A stretch of DNA of 64,000 bases, taken from NCBI RefSeq assembly GCF_008039575.1, contig NZ_VDUY01000006.1, forward strand, positions 124,001-188,000. The letters are read 5' to 3'. Below are positions 48,616 to 57,543 of the stretch, in pieces. Below the pieces are notes generated by a model. It was not told the DNA's origin and ran no database searches. It worked only from the letters and a program-made list of their open reading frames with translations. A program made the translations under genes and the position numbers. Each line of letters starts with the position of its first letter. Within the stretch, counting starts at the first letter, position 1. The DNA comes from Zeimonas arvi (GTDB lineage Bacteria; Pseudomonadota; Gammaproteobacteria; Burkholderiales; Burkholderiaceae_E).

Positions 48616-49602
48616 ATGCTTGTCCGCTTCACTCACCGGAACGACCCGCTCGCTTCCGAAATCACGCCGCAGGCGGTCTATCGCGGCCGCCGCGACATCC
48701 TGAAGGCCGCCGCGCTGGCAGCCGGCTCGGGCGCGCTGGCGGGGCTTCCTTCGGCGGCGTTCGCCGCGCCGCTGGCGCCCCCCGCATCGAGCACCGCGCC
48801 GCGACTGTCGGCCGCCGCCAGCCCGCTCTCGACCGCCGAGCCGCCGACGCCCTACAAGGACGTCACCGGCTACAACAACTTCTACGAGTTCGGCACCGAC
48901 AAGGACGATCCCGCGCGCTACGCGAAATCGCTCAAGACACGGCCGTGGACGGTCGTGGTCGAGGGCGAGGTCGCGAAGCCGCGCATGTTCGGCATCGACG
49001 AGCTGATGAAGCTCGCTCCGCTCGAGGAGCGCATCTACCGGATGCGCTGCGTCGAGGGCTGGTCGATGGTCATTCCCTGGATCGGTTATCCGCTGTCGGC
49101 GCTGATCAATCAGGTCCAGCCCACCGGCAACGCGAAGTACATCGAGTTCCACACGCTGGCCGATCCGAAGCAGATGCCCGGCCTGTCGTCGTCGGTGCTC
49201 GCCTGGCCCTATGTCGAGGGCCTGCGCATGGACGAGGCGATGCACCCGCTCGCGCTGCTCGCGCTGGGCCTGTACGGCGAAGTGCTGCCCAACCAGAACG
49301 GCGCGCCGGTGCGCATGGTGGTGCCCTGGAAGTACGGCTTCAAGAGCGGCAAGTCGATCGTGAAGATCCGCTTCGTCGAAAAGCAGCCGGTCACCAGCTG
49401 GTACCGTGCCGCGCCGCACGAGTACGGCTTCTACTCGAACGTGAATCCCGAGGTCGCGCATCCGCGCTGGTCGCAGGCCAGCGAACGACGCATCGGCGAG
49501 GACGGCTTCCTGCAGCGCAAGCGCCCCACGCTGATGTTCAACGGCTACGCGGACCAGGTCGCTTCGCTCTACGCCGGCATGGACCTGCGCAAGAACTTCT
49601 GA
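48616..49602 (+). CDS. msrP: Protein-methionine-sulfoxide reductase catalytic subunit MsrP
   Basis: A periplasmic molybdopterin enzyme that repairs oxidised methionines. The 328-residue precursor has a Tat signal with [15 protein letters not shown] at 25-39. C145 in MRCVEGWSM ligates the molybdenum. ATG 48616 is preceded by AAGGAGG (48604-48610) at the correct spacing. It overlaps msrQ by one base (TGATG). Confidence 0.96.
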   Translation: MLVRFTHRNDPLASEITPQAVYRGRRDILKAAALAAGSGALAGLPSAAFAAPLAPPASSTAPRLSAAASPLSTAEPPTPYKDVTGYNNFYEFGTDKDDPARYAKSLKTRPWTVVVEGEVAKPRMFGIDELMKLAPLEERIYRMRCVEGWSMVIPWIGYPLSALINQVQPTGNAKYIEFHTLADPKQMPGLSSSVLAWPYVEGLRMDEAMHPLALLALGLYGEVLPNQNGAPVRMVVPWKYGFKSGKSIVKIRFVEKQPVTSWYRAAPHEYGFYSNVNPEVAHPRWSQASERRIGEDGFLQRKRPTLMFNGYADQVASLYAGMDLRKNF

Positions 49603-50201
49603 TGGCCCCCCGGGCCGGCCTGCCGCGCTGGCTGAAGCCGGCGATCTTCCTGCTGTCGCTGTTGCCGCTGGCCCGGCTGTTCCTGCTCGGCTTCGCCGGC
49701 GAGCTCGGCGCCAACCCGGTCGAGTTCGTGACCCGCTCCACCGGCACATGGGCGCTGGTCATGCTCTGCCTGACGCTCGCGATCACGCCGCTGCGACGGC
49801 TGAGCGGCTGGAACGCGCTGGTGAGGCTGCGTCGGATGCTTGGCCTGTTCGCCTTCTTCTACGCCTCGCTGCACTTCACGGTGTTCCTGTGGCTGGAGCA
49901 CTGGTTCGACCTGGCGGCGATGCTGCTCGACGTGCTCGAGCGGCCCTTCGTGACCGTCGGCTTCCTGGCCTTCCTGCTGATGGTGCCGCTGGCCGCCACC
50001 TCCACCCAGGCGATGGTCAGGCGCCTGGGTTCGCGCTGGCTGACGCTGCACCGCCTGGTCTACCTGATCGGCCCCCTGGCGGTGCTGCACTTCTGGTGGC
50101 ACAAGGCCGGCAAGAACGACTTCGGCGAGCCGGCCTTCTACGGAGCGGTGATCGCGCTGTTGCTGGCTGCGCGGCTGGTCGGGCGCCGGCGAGGGCGCTG
50201 A
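49602..50201 (+). CDS. msrQ: Protein-methionine-sulfoxide reductase haem-binding subunit MsrQ
   Basis: A 199-residue six-helix membrane protein that passes electrons from the respiratory chain to MsrP. Haem-ligand histidines are seen in FFYASLHFTVFLWLEH and LHRLVYLIGPLAVLHFWWH. It is translationally coupled to msrP. Confidence 0.95.
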   Translation: MAPRAGLPRWLKPAIFLLSLLPLARLFLLGFAGELGANPVEFVTRSTGTWALVMLCLTLAITPLRRLSGWNALVRLRRMLGLFAFFYASLHFTVFLWLEHWFDLAAMLLDVLERPFVTVGFLAFLLMVPLAATSTQAMVRRLGSRWLTLHRLVYLIGPLAVLHFWWHKAGKNDFGEPAFYGAVIALLLAARLVGRRRGR

Positions 50202-50281
50202 CCGCGGCGAACGACCCCGGCCGGCGGCTGCGGCAGTCGAGCCCGGCCTGTGAAACCGGCCGGTCGACCCGGCTGCCGAGT

Positions 50282-51556
50282 TCAGCCGGCGAGCGGGTCG
50301 GGCAGCCGGCGTTCGTGGGCGAACAAGTCCTCGACGCGCTCGCGCTCGCGCACCAGCACCGCCTTGTCGCCGCTGACCAGCACCTCGGCGCCGCGCGGCC
50401 GGGTGTTGTAGTTCGAGCTCATCGCCATGCCGTAGGCGCCGGCCGACATGATCGCAAGCAGGTCGCCTTCGCCGATGGCGAGCCGGCGCCCCCGCGCGAG
50501 CCAGTCGCCGGACTCGCAGACCGGGCCGACCACGTCCCAGGCAGCGGCCTCGCGCGGCGCCGAGGCGTCGACCGGCAGCACGTCGTGCCAGGCCTCGTAG
50601 AGCGAAGGGCGCATCAGGTCGTTCATCGCGGCGTCGACGATCGCGAAGTGCCGGTCGGCATTCGTCTTCAGGTACTCGACGCGGGTCAGCAGCACGCCTG
50701 CATTGCCCACGATCGAGCGGCCGAACTCGAACAGCACCTCGAATTCGCGGCCGCGCGGATGGCGGTCGAGCCGCTCGAACACCGCCTGCAGCAACGCGGC
50801 GCGCGAGGGCGGGGTCTCGTCGTCGTAGCGGATGCCCAGCCCGCCGCCGAGATCGAGGTGCTTCAGCGCGATGCCTGCGGCCGCGAGCGAATCGACCAGC
50901 TCGAGCACCTTGTCGAGCGCGGCCAGGAAGGGCTCGATCGTGGTGATCTGCGAGCCGATGTGGCAATCGATGCCGAGCACGTCGAGGTTCGGCAGCGAGG
51001 CGGCCAGCCGGTACACGCGCAGCGCTTCCTCGTGCGCGATGCCGAACTTGTTCTCGCGCAGCCCGGTGGAGATGTACGGATGGGTGCCCGCGTCGACGTC
51101 GGGGTTCACGCGCAGCGAGACCGGCGCCCGTCGTCCGAGCGCGCCGGCGACCTCGTCCAGTCGCCGCAGTTCGCTCTCGGATTCCACGTTGAAGCAGCGC
51201 ACGCCGATCTCGAGCGCGCGCTGCATCTCCGTGCGCGACTTGCCGACGCCGGAGAACACGATCCGCGAGGCATCGCCGCCGGCGGCCAGCACCCGTTCGA
51301 GCTCGCCGCCCGACACGATGTCGAAGCCCGCGCCGCGCCGGGCGAGCAGGTCGATGATCGCCAGGTTGGAGTTTGCCTTCAGCGCGTAGCAGACGAGCAC
51401 CCTGCGGCCGGCCGCCGCACCGGCGAACTCGTCGAAGGCCGAGGCGATGGCCGCCTTCGAATAGACCCAGGTGGGCGTGCCGAAGCGCTCGGCGATGTCG
51501 GCAAGCGCGACGTCTTCGGCCAGCAGCCGATGCTGGCGGTAGTGGAAGGCTTCCAT
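50282..51556 (-). CDS. lysA: Diaminopimelate decarboxylase
   Basis: Decarboxylates meso-diaminopimelate to lysine. The 424-residue fold-III PLP enzyme has the PLP lysine K60 (CYALKANSN), HIGSQI, LDLGGGLGI, the substrate cysteine in VVGPVCESGDW and AGAYGMAMSSNYN. It lies 10 bp after lptM. The stop is at the edge of a stem CCGGCTG/CAGCCGG that spans 50267-50287. Confidence 0.97.
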   Translation of the reverse strand: MEAFHYRQHRLLAEDVALADIAERFGTPTWVYSKAAIASAFDEFAGAAAGRRVLVCYALKANSNLAIIDLLARRGAGFDIVSGGELERVLAAGGDASRIVFSGVGKSRTEMQRALEIGVRCFNVESESELRRLDEVAGALGRRAPVSLRVNPDVDAGTHPYISTGLRENKFGIAHEEALRVYRLAASLPNLDVLGIDCHIGSQITTIEPFLAALDKVLELVDSLAAAGIALKHLDLGGGLGIRYDDETPPSRAALLQAVFERLDRHPRGREFEVLFEFGRSIVGNAGVLLTRVEYLKTNADRHFAIVDAAMNDLMRPSLYEAWHDVLPVDASAPREAAAWDVVGPVCESGDWLARGRRLAIGEGDLLAIMSAGAYGMAMSSNYNTRPRGAEVLVSGDKAVLVRERERVEDLFAHERRLPDPLAG

Positions 51557-51566
51557 GGCGATGGGA

Positions 51567-51785
51567 TCAGGATCGAGGAGAGGGGGCCAGCGTCAAGACG
51601 GCGCGGACCGGTCCGGGATCAGGCGACTGCGAAAGACGCTTCTTGGGCGGCGGCTGGTCGGGCAGGTAGAGCGGTCCGCGCTGCCCGCAGCCGGCGAGCA
51701 ACGTCGCGCCCGCGAGCGCGGCGAGGATCGCGCAGCGCAGCGGGCGAACCCGAGAAAGACGCCCTGTGTTCGCGAAGTCCACCAA
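51567..51785 (-). CDS. lptM: LPS translocon maturation chaperone LptM (small lipoprotein)
   Basis: A 72-residue outer-membrane lipoprotein with lipobox LLAGC (C33), followed by GQRGPLYLPDQPPP, which is the family hallmark. LptM assists LptD oxidative folding (established). It precedes lysA in the same operon. The start at 51785 gives a long pre-signal region, so a later start is possible. Confidence 0.85.
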   Translation of the reverse strand: MVDFANTGRLSRVRPLRCAILAALAGATLLAGCGQRGPLYLPDQPPPKKRLSQSPDPGPVRAVLTLAPSPRS

Positions 51786-51857
51786 GCCAGTCTAGCATGC
51801 GGCACAGCCTGCCATGCCGGGCCCGGAGCGCCGCCTGGACCGTGTGGCCGCAGGCCT

Positions 51858-54197
51858 CTAGAACACCTGGTCGCGCACTTCGTCGACGTTCTCGCCGGTG
51901 GCCAGGCCGTCCTCGATGCCGATGGTCGCGACGCCTTGCCCGGGCCGCGTCTCGCTCAGGTAGTACTCGCCATCGAGACGGACCACGCCGCGCGGCGGGT
52001 TCTCGCCGGCCTCGGGCACGCCTTTCAGTGCAGCGGCCATGTAGTCGATCCAGATCGGCAGGGCCAGGCCGCCGCCGGTTTCCCGGTCGCCGAGCTTGCG
52101 CGGCTGGTCGAACCCGACCCAGGCGACGGCGGCCACGGTGGGCTGGTAGCCGACGAACCAGGCGTCGTGCGAATCGTTGGTCGTGCCGGTCTTGCCGGCC
52201 AGGTCGCTGCGCTTGAGCGATTTCGCCCGGGCGGCCGTGCCGAAACGCACGACGCTTCGCAGCATGCTGTCCATCAGGAAGGCGTTGCGCGGATCGATCG
52301 CGCGGCGCGCCTCGTCGCCCGCGCGGGCGGGCCGCGCCTGCGCCAGCACCCGGCCCGAGCCGTCGGTGATCCGCTCGACGATGTAGGGATCGATCCGGTA
52401 GCCGCCGTTGGCGAACACGGAGATCGCGCCGACCATCTGCCAGGGCGTGACCGAGCCCGCGCCCAGCGCCATGGTCAGGAAGGGGGGGTGACGCGCGGCG
52501 TCGAAGCCGAACCGGGTGATGTAGTCCTGGGCGTACTGCGGGCCGATCTCGTCGAGGACCCGGATCGAGACCATGTTCTTCGAGCGGGCCAGTGCGGTGC
52601 GCAGCGGCATCGGGCCGTCGTACTTGCCGTCGTAGTTCTTGGGCTCCCAGAGCTGCCCGCCGGTGACGGCGGGGTCGACCCTGAAAGGCGCGTCGTTGAC
52701 GATCGTGCTGGTCATGATCCCCTTTTCGAGCGCCGCCGAGTAGATGAAGGGCTTGAACGCCGAGCCCGGCTGGCGCCAGGCCTGGGTGACCCGGTTGAAC
52801 TTGTTGCGCGAGAAGTCGAAGCCGCCGACCAGCGCCCGGACCGCCCCGTCGGCGGTGCTGGCGGCCACGAAGGCGCCCTGCACCTCGGGAAGCTGGGCGA
52901 TCTCCCATTCGCCCTTCGCGTTCCGGGCGACGCGCACCACGGCGCCGCGCCGCAGCTGCAGCGCGGCGGGCGCCTTGGGCGCGAGCGCCCGCGCCACGAA
53001 GCGCAGGTTCTTCTGCTCGATGGTGATGGGCTCGCCGCCCTTGCCGCGGCTCACGGTCACCGCTTTCGGCGAGGCCTCCAGCACGACCGCCGGATCGAGC
53101 TGTTCGTCGTAATCGGCGGCCTCGGCGATCGCCGCCTCGATCTGGTCGGCCGCGACGGCCGGGTCGCCCGACAGGTCGATGAAGCGCTCGGGTCCGCGGA
53201 AGCCGTGACGCCGGTCGTACTCGAACAGGCCGTCGCGCAGCGCCGCATTGGCGGCCTTCTGGTCCTCCGCGAGGATGGTGGTGAAGATCTTGAGACCGGA
53301 GGTGTAGGAGTCCTCGCGGTAGAGGTCCCAGGCAAGCTGCCGCGCGAGCTCCGCCACATAGGGAGCCTCGACCGCGTAGCCGGAGTCGGGCTGAGCGAAC
53401 TGCAGCTTCTCGGCCAGCGCCGCGTCGTACTGGGCCTGGGTCAGGAAGCCTGATTCGAGCATCCGCCGCAGGATGTAGCGCTGGCGCTCGGTCGCCCGCC
53501 TTGGATTCACCAGCGGATTGAAGCGGGAGGGCGCCTTGGGCAGGCCGGCGAGCATGGCCGCCTCGGCCGCGCTCACCTGGGCCAGGGGCTTGCCGAAGTA
53601 GGTCTGCGCGGCTGCCGCGAAGCCGTAGGCGCGCTTGCCCAGGAAGATCTGGTTCAGGTAGAGCTCGAGGATCTGGTCCTTGCTCAGGCTCTCCTCGATG
53701 CGGAAGGCGAGCAGGATCTCGATGATCTTCCGGGTGTAGGTGCGTTCCGGCGACAGGAAGAACTCGCGGGCCAGCTGCATGGTGAGCGTGCTGGCCCCCT
53801 GCTCGGTGCCGCCCGCGCTCAGGTTGGCCAGTGCGGCACGCGCCACGCCCACCAGGTCGACGCCGGCGTGTTCGAAGAAGCGGGCGTCCTCGGCGGCGAC
53901 CACCGCGTACTTCATGACGTCGGGAACATCCTCGATGCGCACGAAGGTCCGCCGCTCTTCGCCGAACTCGCCGATCAGCACGCCATCGGCGGTGTACACG
54001 CGCAGCGGGATCCGCGGCCGGTAGTCGATCAGCGCGTCGAGCGGCGGGAGCCTGTCGTTGGCCAGCAACAGCGCGAGCGCGACCGCCAGCAGCGCCGACG
54101 CGATCCCCGCGACCGGGATCGCGATCGCCGCGAGCACGAGCGTCCGCCAGCGGAACCTGGCCGGCTTGGAGGCGGGGCGGGCGGACTTGCGGCTCAT
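51858..54197 (-). CDS. mrcA: Penicillin-binding protein 1A (bifunctional transglycosylase/transpeptidase)
   Basis: A 779-residue class A PBP that polymerises and cross-links peptidoglycan. An N-terminal membrane anchor (about 20-45) is followed by the GT51 domain (VVAAEDARFFEHAG, ASTLTMQLARE). An OB-like insert and the transpeptidase domain come next, with SAFK (in PGSAFKPFIY), SKN and KTGTTND. ATG 54197 was preferred to a TTG six codons upstream. It is divergent from pilM, the typical ponA-pil layout. Confidence 0.96.
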   Translation of the reverse strand: MSRKSARPASKPARFRWRTLVLAAIAIPVAGIASALLAVALALLLANDRLPPLDALIDYRPRIPLRVYTADGVLIGEFGEERRTFVRIEDVPDVMKYAVVAAEDARFFEHAGVDLVGVARAALANLSAGGTEQGASTLTMQLAREFFLSPERTYTRKIIEILLAFRIEESLSKDQILELYLNQIFLGKRAYGFAAAAQTYFGKPLAQVSAAEAAMLAGLPKAPSRFNPLVNPRRATERQRYILRRMLESGFLTQAQYDAALAEKLQFAQPDSGYAVEAPYVAELARQLAWDLYREDSYTSGLKIFTTILAEDQKAANAALRDGLFEYDRRHGFRGPERFIDLSGDPAVAADQIEAAIAEAADYDEQLDPAVVLEASPKAVTVSRGKGGEPITIEQKNLRFVARALAPKAPAALQLRRGAVVRVARNAKGEWEIAQLPEVQGAFVAASTADGAVRALVGGFDFSRNKFNRVTQAWRQPGSAFKPFIYSAALEKGIMTSTIVNDAPFRVDPAVTGGQLWEPKNYDGKYDGPMPLRTALARSKNMVSIRVLDEIGPQYAQDYITRFGFDAARHPPFLTMALGAGSVTPWQMVGAISVFANGGYRIDPYIVERITDGSGRVLAQARPARAGDEARRAIDPRNAFLMDSMLRSVVRFGTAARAKSLKRSDLAGKTGTTNDSHDAWFVGYQPTVAAVAWVGFDQPRKLGDRETGGGLALPIWIDYMAAALKGVPEAGENPPRGVVRLDGEYYLSETRPGQGVATIGIEDGLATGENVDEVRDQVF

Positions 54198-54490
54198 GCG
54201 CGACGGCGCGGGCAACTGGGAATGACCTCGGCGGAAGGGGATTGCCGATTATACGGGCCCACTCCAGCCCCGGCGTGATGGGGGTGGGGCCGACCCCGGG
54301 CAGGGCCGGGGCAGGCCTCTGACAGGCCCGATCCTGCCGGATGGTCGTTGCCGTACGACGGATGGAGTCCCGCAACAGTCAAGTTTTCCACAAAAAGCTT
54401 TACATTAAATCGAGGCCATTGATAGCATTCAGAAACCAGATGCAAATGGCCGCGTAAATATCTGTTCTAAAAGAATTTTTGAGGCTATCC
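54198..54490. promoter_or_regulatory. mrcA-pilM divergent spacer with an AT-rich pilM upstream region
   Basis: A perfect TATAAT on the minus strand (54248-54253) lies 50 bp upstream of mrcA, but no clear -35 was found. The pilM side (about 54381-54480) is sharply AT-rich compared with the window, with TTTACA at 54399 and TTGATA at 54419 as possible -35 boxes. I cannot fix a matching -10. No gene was seen in this 293-bp spacer. Confidence 0.45.
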
Positions 54491-55579
54491 GTGGCTATTA
54501 CTCTGACAGGTGGGCTCAGGCGCGCCACCCCTCCTCTGGTGGGGATAGACCTCAGCGCCTCGAGCGTCAAGGTGGTCGAGCTGTCGCGGGGCCAGAAGGC
54601 CGCGCTGCGGCTGGAACGATACGCAATCGAGCCGATCGAGCGAGGCGCGATCGTCGACGGCAACATCGAGAAGCCCGAGGCGGTCGCCGACTCGCTGACG
54701 CGGGCGCTCAAGCGCTGCGGCACCAGGGCGAAGGAAGCGGCCCTGGCCCTGCCGTCGGGCGCGGTCATCACCAAGAAGATCAGCCTGCCCGGCGGTCTGC
54801 GCGAAGAGGACTACGAGGTCCAGGTCGAGACCGAGGCCAGCCAGTACATCCCCTTCCCGATCGACGAGGTCAACCTCGACTTCCAGATCCTGGGGCCCGC
54901 CAGTTCCGCGGAAGACGAGCCGGACGTCGAGGTGCTGCTCGCCGCGTCGCGCAAGGAGAAGGTCGACGACCGGGTCGCCGTGGCCGAGATGGCCGGGCTG
55001 AAGCCGGTCGTCATGGACGTCGAGCCCTACGCGCTGCGCTCGGCGGTCGACCATGTGACCGGCTTCCTGCCCGATGCGGGGCAGGGCCGGATCATCGCCG
55101 TCTTCTCGATCGGCCAGACCACCACCAGCGTGACGGTGGTGCTCAACCAGCAGACGATCTTCGAGCGCGAGCAGGCCTTCGGCGGCCAGCAGCTCACGCA
55201 GGAGCTGGTGAGGCTGTACGGGCTGACGCCCGAGGAGGCCGAGGCCCGCAAGCGCACCGGCGACCTGCCCGACAACTACCAGCGCGACCTGCTGCAGCCG
55301 TTCGTGGAGCAGGGCGCCACCGACATCGGCCGCGCGCTCCAGTTCTTCTTCACCTCCACGCCCTACACCCGGGTCGACCAGATCCTGCTGGCCGGCGGCT
55401 CGGCGGTGGTGCCGGGGCTGGTCGAGGCGGTGGCCGAGCGCACCCAGGTGCCGACCGAGCTGTTGAGCCCCTTCAAGGGCATGGAACTGTCGGAGTCGAT
55501 CCGCGAACGCCAGCTGCGCGGTGACGCGCCGGCGCTCCTGGTCGCCGCCGGCCTCGCAATGCGCAGGTTCGACGCATGA
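54491..55579 (+). CDS. pilM: Type IV pilus inner-membrane platform protein PilM
   Basis: A 362-residue actin-like ATP-binding cytoplasmic protein that binds the PilN N-terminus. Visible parts are LVGIDLSASSVKVVELS (phosphate 1), SIGQTTTSVTVV (phosphate 2) and LLAGGSAVVPGL (adenosine). It starts at GTG 54491 with GAGG six bases upstream. It opens the pilMNOPQ operon, and its stop overlaps the pilN start. Confidence 0.95.
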   Translation: MAITLTGGLRRATPPLVGIDLSASSVKVVELSRGQKAALRLERYAIEPIERGAIVDGNIEKPEAVADSLTRALKRCGTRAKEAALALPSGAVITKKISLPGGLREEDYEVQVETEASQYIPFPIDEVNLDFQILGPASSAEDEPDVEVLLAASRKEKVDDRVAVAEMAGLKPVVMDVEPYALRSAVDHVTGFLPDAGQGRIIAVFSIGQTTTSVTVVLNQQTIFEREQAFGGQQLTQELVRLYGLTPEEAEARKRTGDLPDNYQRDLLQPFVEQGATDIGRALQFFFTSTPYTRVDQILLAGGSAVVPGLVEAVAERTQVPTELLSPFKGMELSESIRERQLRGDAPALLVAAGLAMRRFDA

Positions 55580-56268
55580 ACGTGAGAATCAATCTGCTGC
55601 CGCATCGCGAGATGCGGCGTGAGCGCCGCAAGAAGGACTTCCTGCTGCTGCTCGGGGCCACCACGATCGGCGCGGCGCTGGCCGCCTTCGCGGTGGGCAT
55701 GGTCATCGACGGCCAGATCGACACCCAGCGCGCGCGCAACGATTTCATCCGCGCCGAGAACGCCAAGCTCGACGAGCAGATCAAGGAGATCGCGACCCTG
55801 CGCGCCGAGATCGACGCGCTGCGCGCCCGCCAGCTGGCGGTCGAGACGCTGCAGGCGAACCGCACGATCCCGGTTCACCTGGTCGACGAGCTGGTCAGGC
55901 AGATGCCCGAGGGCGCCTTCCTGAAGAGCGTGAAGCAGGATGCGCGCAAGGTCACGCTGGTGGGGCTGGCGCAGTCCAACGAGCGGATCTCGGACCTGCT
56001 GCGCAGCCTCGCGAACGATTCGCCCTGGCTGGAGCGTCCCGAGCTCGTCGAGATCAAGGCGGTCCCGCTCGGGGATCCGCAGGCGGCCAGGCAGGCCGGG
56101 CGCGGCGCGGCCGATGGCGCCGACGCACGACGGGTCTACGAGTTCTCGGTCAACGCGCTGATCCGCAGTCCGGAGGCCGAGGCCGCTGCGGCCGCCGCCC
56201 AGGGCGGCCAGGCCAGGCCGGCTCCGGCCCGGCAGGCGGCGCTCGCGCCGGCCACAGGCAGGAACTGA
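55576..56268 (+). CDS. pilN: Type IV pilus assembly protein PilN
   Basis: A 230-residue bitopic inner-membrane protein. The N-terminal MNVRINLLPHRE is the PilM-binding motif; one helix (about 24-45) and a periplasmic coiled-coil/ferredoxin-like part follow. It overlaps pilM by ATGA. The C-terminus has an Ala/Gln/Pro-rich tail. Confidence 0.94.
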   Translation: MNVRINLLPHREMRRERRKKDFLLLLGATTIGAALAAFAVGMVIDGQIDTQRARNDFIRAENAKLDEQIKEIATLRAEIDALRARQLAVETLQANRTIPVHLVDELVRQMPEGAFLKSVKQDARKVTLVGLAQSNERISDLLRSLANDSPWLERPELVEIKAVPLGDPQAARQAGRGAADGADARRVYEFSVNALIRSPEAEAAAAAAQGGQARPAPARQAALAPATGRN

Positions 56269-56272
56269 CGCC

Positions 56273-56995
56273 ATGGCAAAGCTGAATCCGAAGATCGATC
56301 TCTCCGCGGTCGCCGCCCAGTTCGACGGCTTGCGCGAGCGCCACCCCGGGCTGTGGCCCGCGTTGCCCAAGGTCGCGCTGCTCGCCCTGATCGTCGCCGC
56401 CGTCATGGCGGTGGCCTGGGCCGTGTACTGGAAGGGGCAGTTCGAGGAGCTCGAGCGCCGTCGCGGCGAAGAGGTCCAGTTGCGCGGCCAGTTCGTCGAC
56501 AAGATGAAACAGGCGGTCAACCTGCCGGTGCTGCGCAAGCAGAAGGAGCAGGTCATGCAGTACGTGAGCCAGCTCGAGAAGCAGCTGCCCAGCAAGGCCG
56601 AGATGGACGCGCTGCTGTCCGACATCAACCAGGCCGGTGTCGGGCGCGGGCTGCAGTTCGAGCTGTTCAAGCCCGGCCAGGTGATGGTCCGCGAGTACTA
56701 CGCGGAGCTGCCGATCAGCATCCGGCTCACCGGCGACTATCACGACTTCGCGGCCTTCACCAGCGACGTGGCCAACCTGCCGCGCATCGTCACGCTGCAC
56801 GACGTGCGGATCGTCGCGCCGGATCGCGCCGGCCCCACGACCGGCGGCGTCAAGCCGGCGGGACCGCTGGTGATGGAGGCCACGGCGAAGACCTTCCGCT
56901 ACCTCGATGCGGAAGAGGTCGCCGAGCAGAAACGCAAGGAAGCCGCGGCCAAGGCGCCCGCGGGCAAAGGCAAGGCAGGCGGAGGCAAGGCATGA
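56273..56995 (+). CDS. pilO: Type IV pilus assembly protein PilO
   Basis: A 240-residue bitopic partner of PilN. A helix near residues 33-55 is followed by a periplasmic coiled coil (QLEKQLPSKAEMDALLSDIN) and a ferredoxin-like domain. The Lys/Ala/Gly-rich tail is unusual in length. It overlaps pilP by ATGA. Confidence 0.94.
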   Translation: MAKLNPKIDLSAVAAQFDGLRERHPGLWPALPKVALLALIVAAVMAVAWAVYWKGQFEELERRRGEEVQLRGQFVDKMKQAVNLPVLRKQKEQVMQYVSQLEKQLPSKAEMDALLSDINQAGVGRGLQFELFKPGQVMVREYYAELPISIRLTGDYHDFAAFTSDVANLPRIVTLHDVRIVAPDRAGPTTGGVKPAGPLVMEATAKTFRYLDAEEVAEQKRKEAAAKAPAGKGKAGGGKA

Positions 56996-57543
56996 CCCGC
57001 GAAACGATTGCGGCAAGGATGCCGCTGCTCGCCGCCGCGATGCTGGCGGCGATGCTGGCCGGCTGCGGCGACGACCGCAGCGAGCTGCGCAGCTGGATGG
57101 AGAACGTGCGTGCGACCATGCAGCCGGTCCGGGAAACGATCGCCGAGCCGAAGAAGTTCGAGCCTTTCCGCTACGATCGCGCCGCCGAGGTCCATCCTTT
57201 CGCGCGCACCCGGCTCGCCGGCCTGTCGGCGGACGACGCGCGGTCGAGCCGAGGCAGCGTGCTGAAGCCCGACCTGGCGCGGCCGCGCGAGCAGCTGGAG
57301 AGTTTCCCGCTCGACGCGATCCGGATGGTGGGGCACATGTCGAACGGCAGGCAGAACTTCGCGCTGCTGCAGGTCGAGAGCGTCGTGCACCAGGCCCGGG
57401 TGGGCAACCACGCAGGACAGAACCATGGCGTCATCACGCGTGTCGCCGAGAACGAAGTGAGGCTGCGGGAACTGGTGCAGGACGCAGCCGGTGACTGGGT
57501 CCACCGCGAGACGACCTTGCAGTTGCAGGAGGGGGGCAAATGA
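56992..57543 (+). CDS. pilP: Type IV pilus lipoprotein PilP
   Basis: A 183-residue lipoprotein with lipobox LAGC (C25). It links PilNO to the secretin PilQ in the periplasm. The C-terminal HR domain is visible (ESFPLDAIRMVGHMSNGRQN, then GVITRVAENEVRLRELVQD). It overlaps pilQ by ATGA. Confidence 0.94.
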   Translation: MTRETIAARMPLLAAAMLAAMLAGCGDDRSELRSWMENVRATMQPVRETIAEPKKFEPFRYDRAAEVHPFARTRLAGLSADDARSSRGSVLKPDLARPREQLESFPLDAIRMVGHMSNGRQNFALLQVESVVHQARVGNHAGQNHGVITRVAENEVRLRELVQDAAGDWVHRETTLQLQEGGK

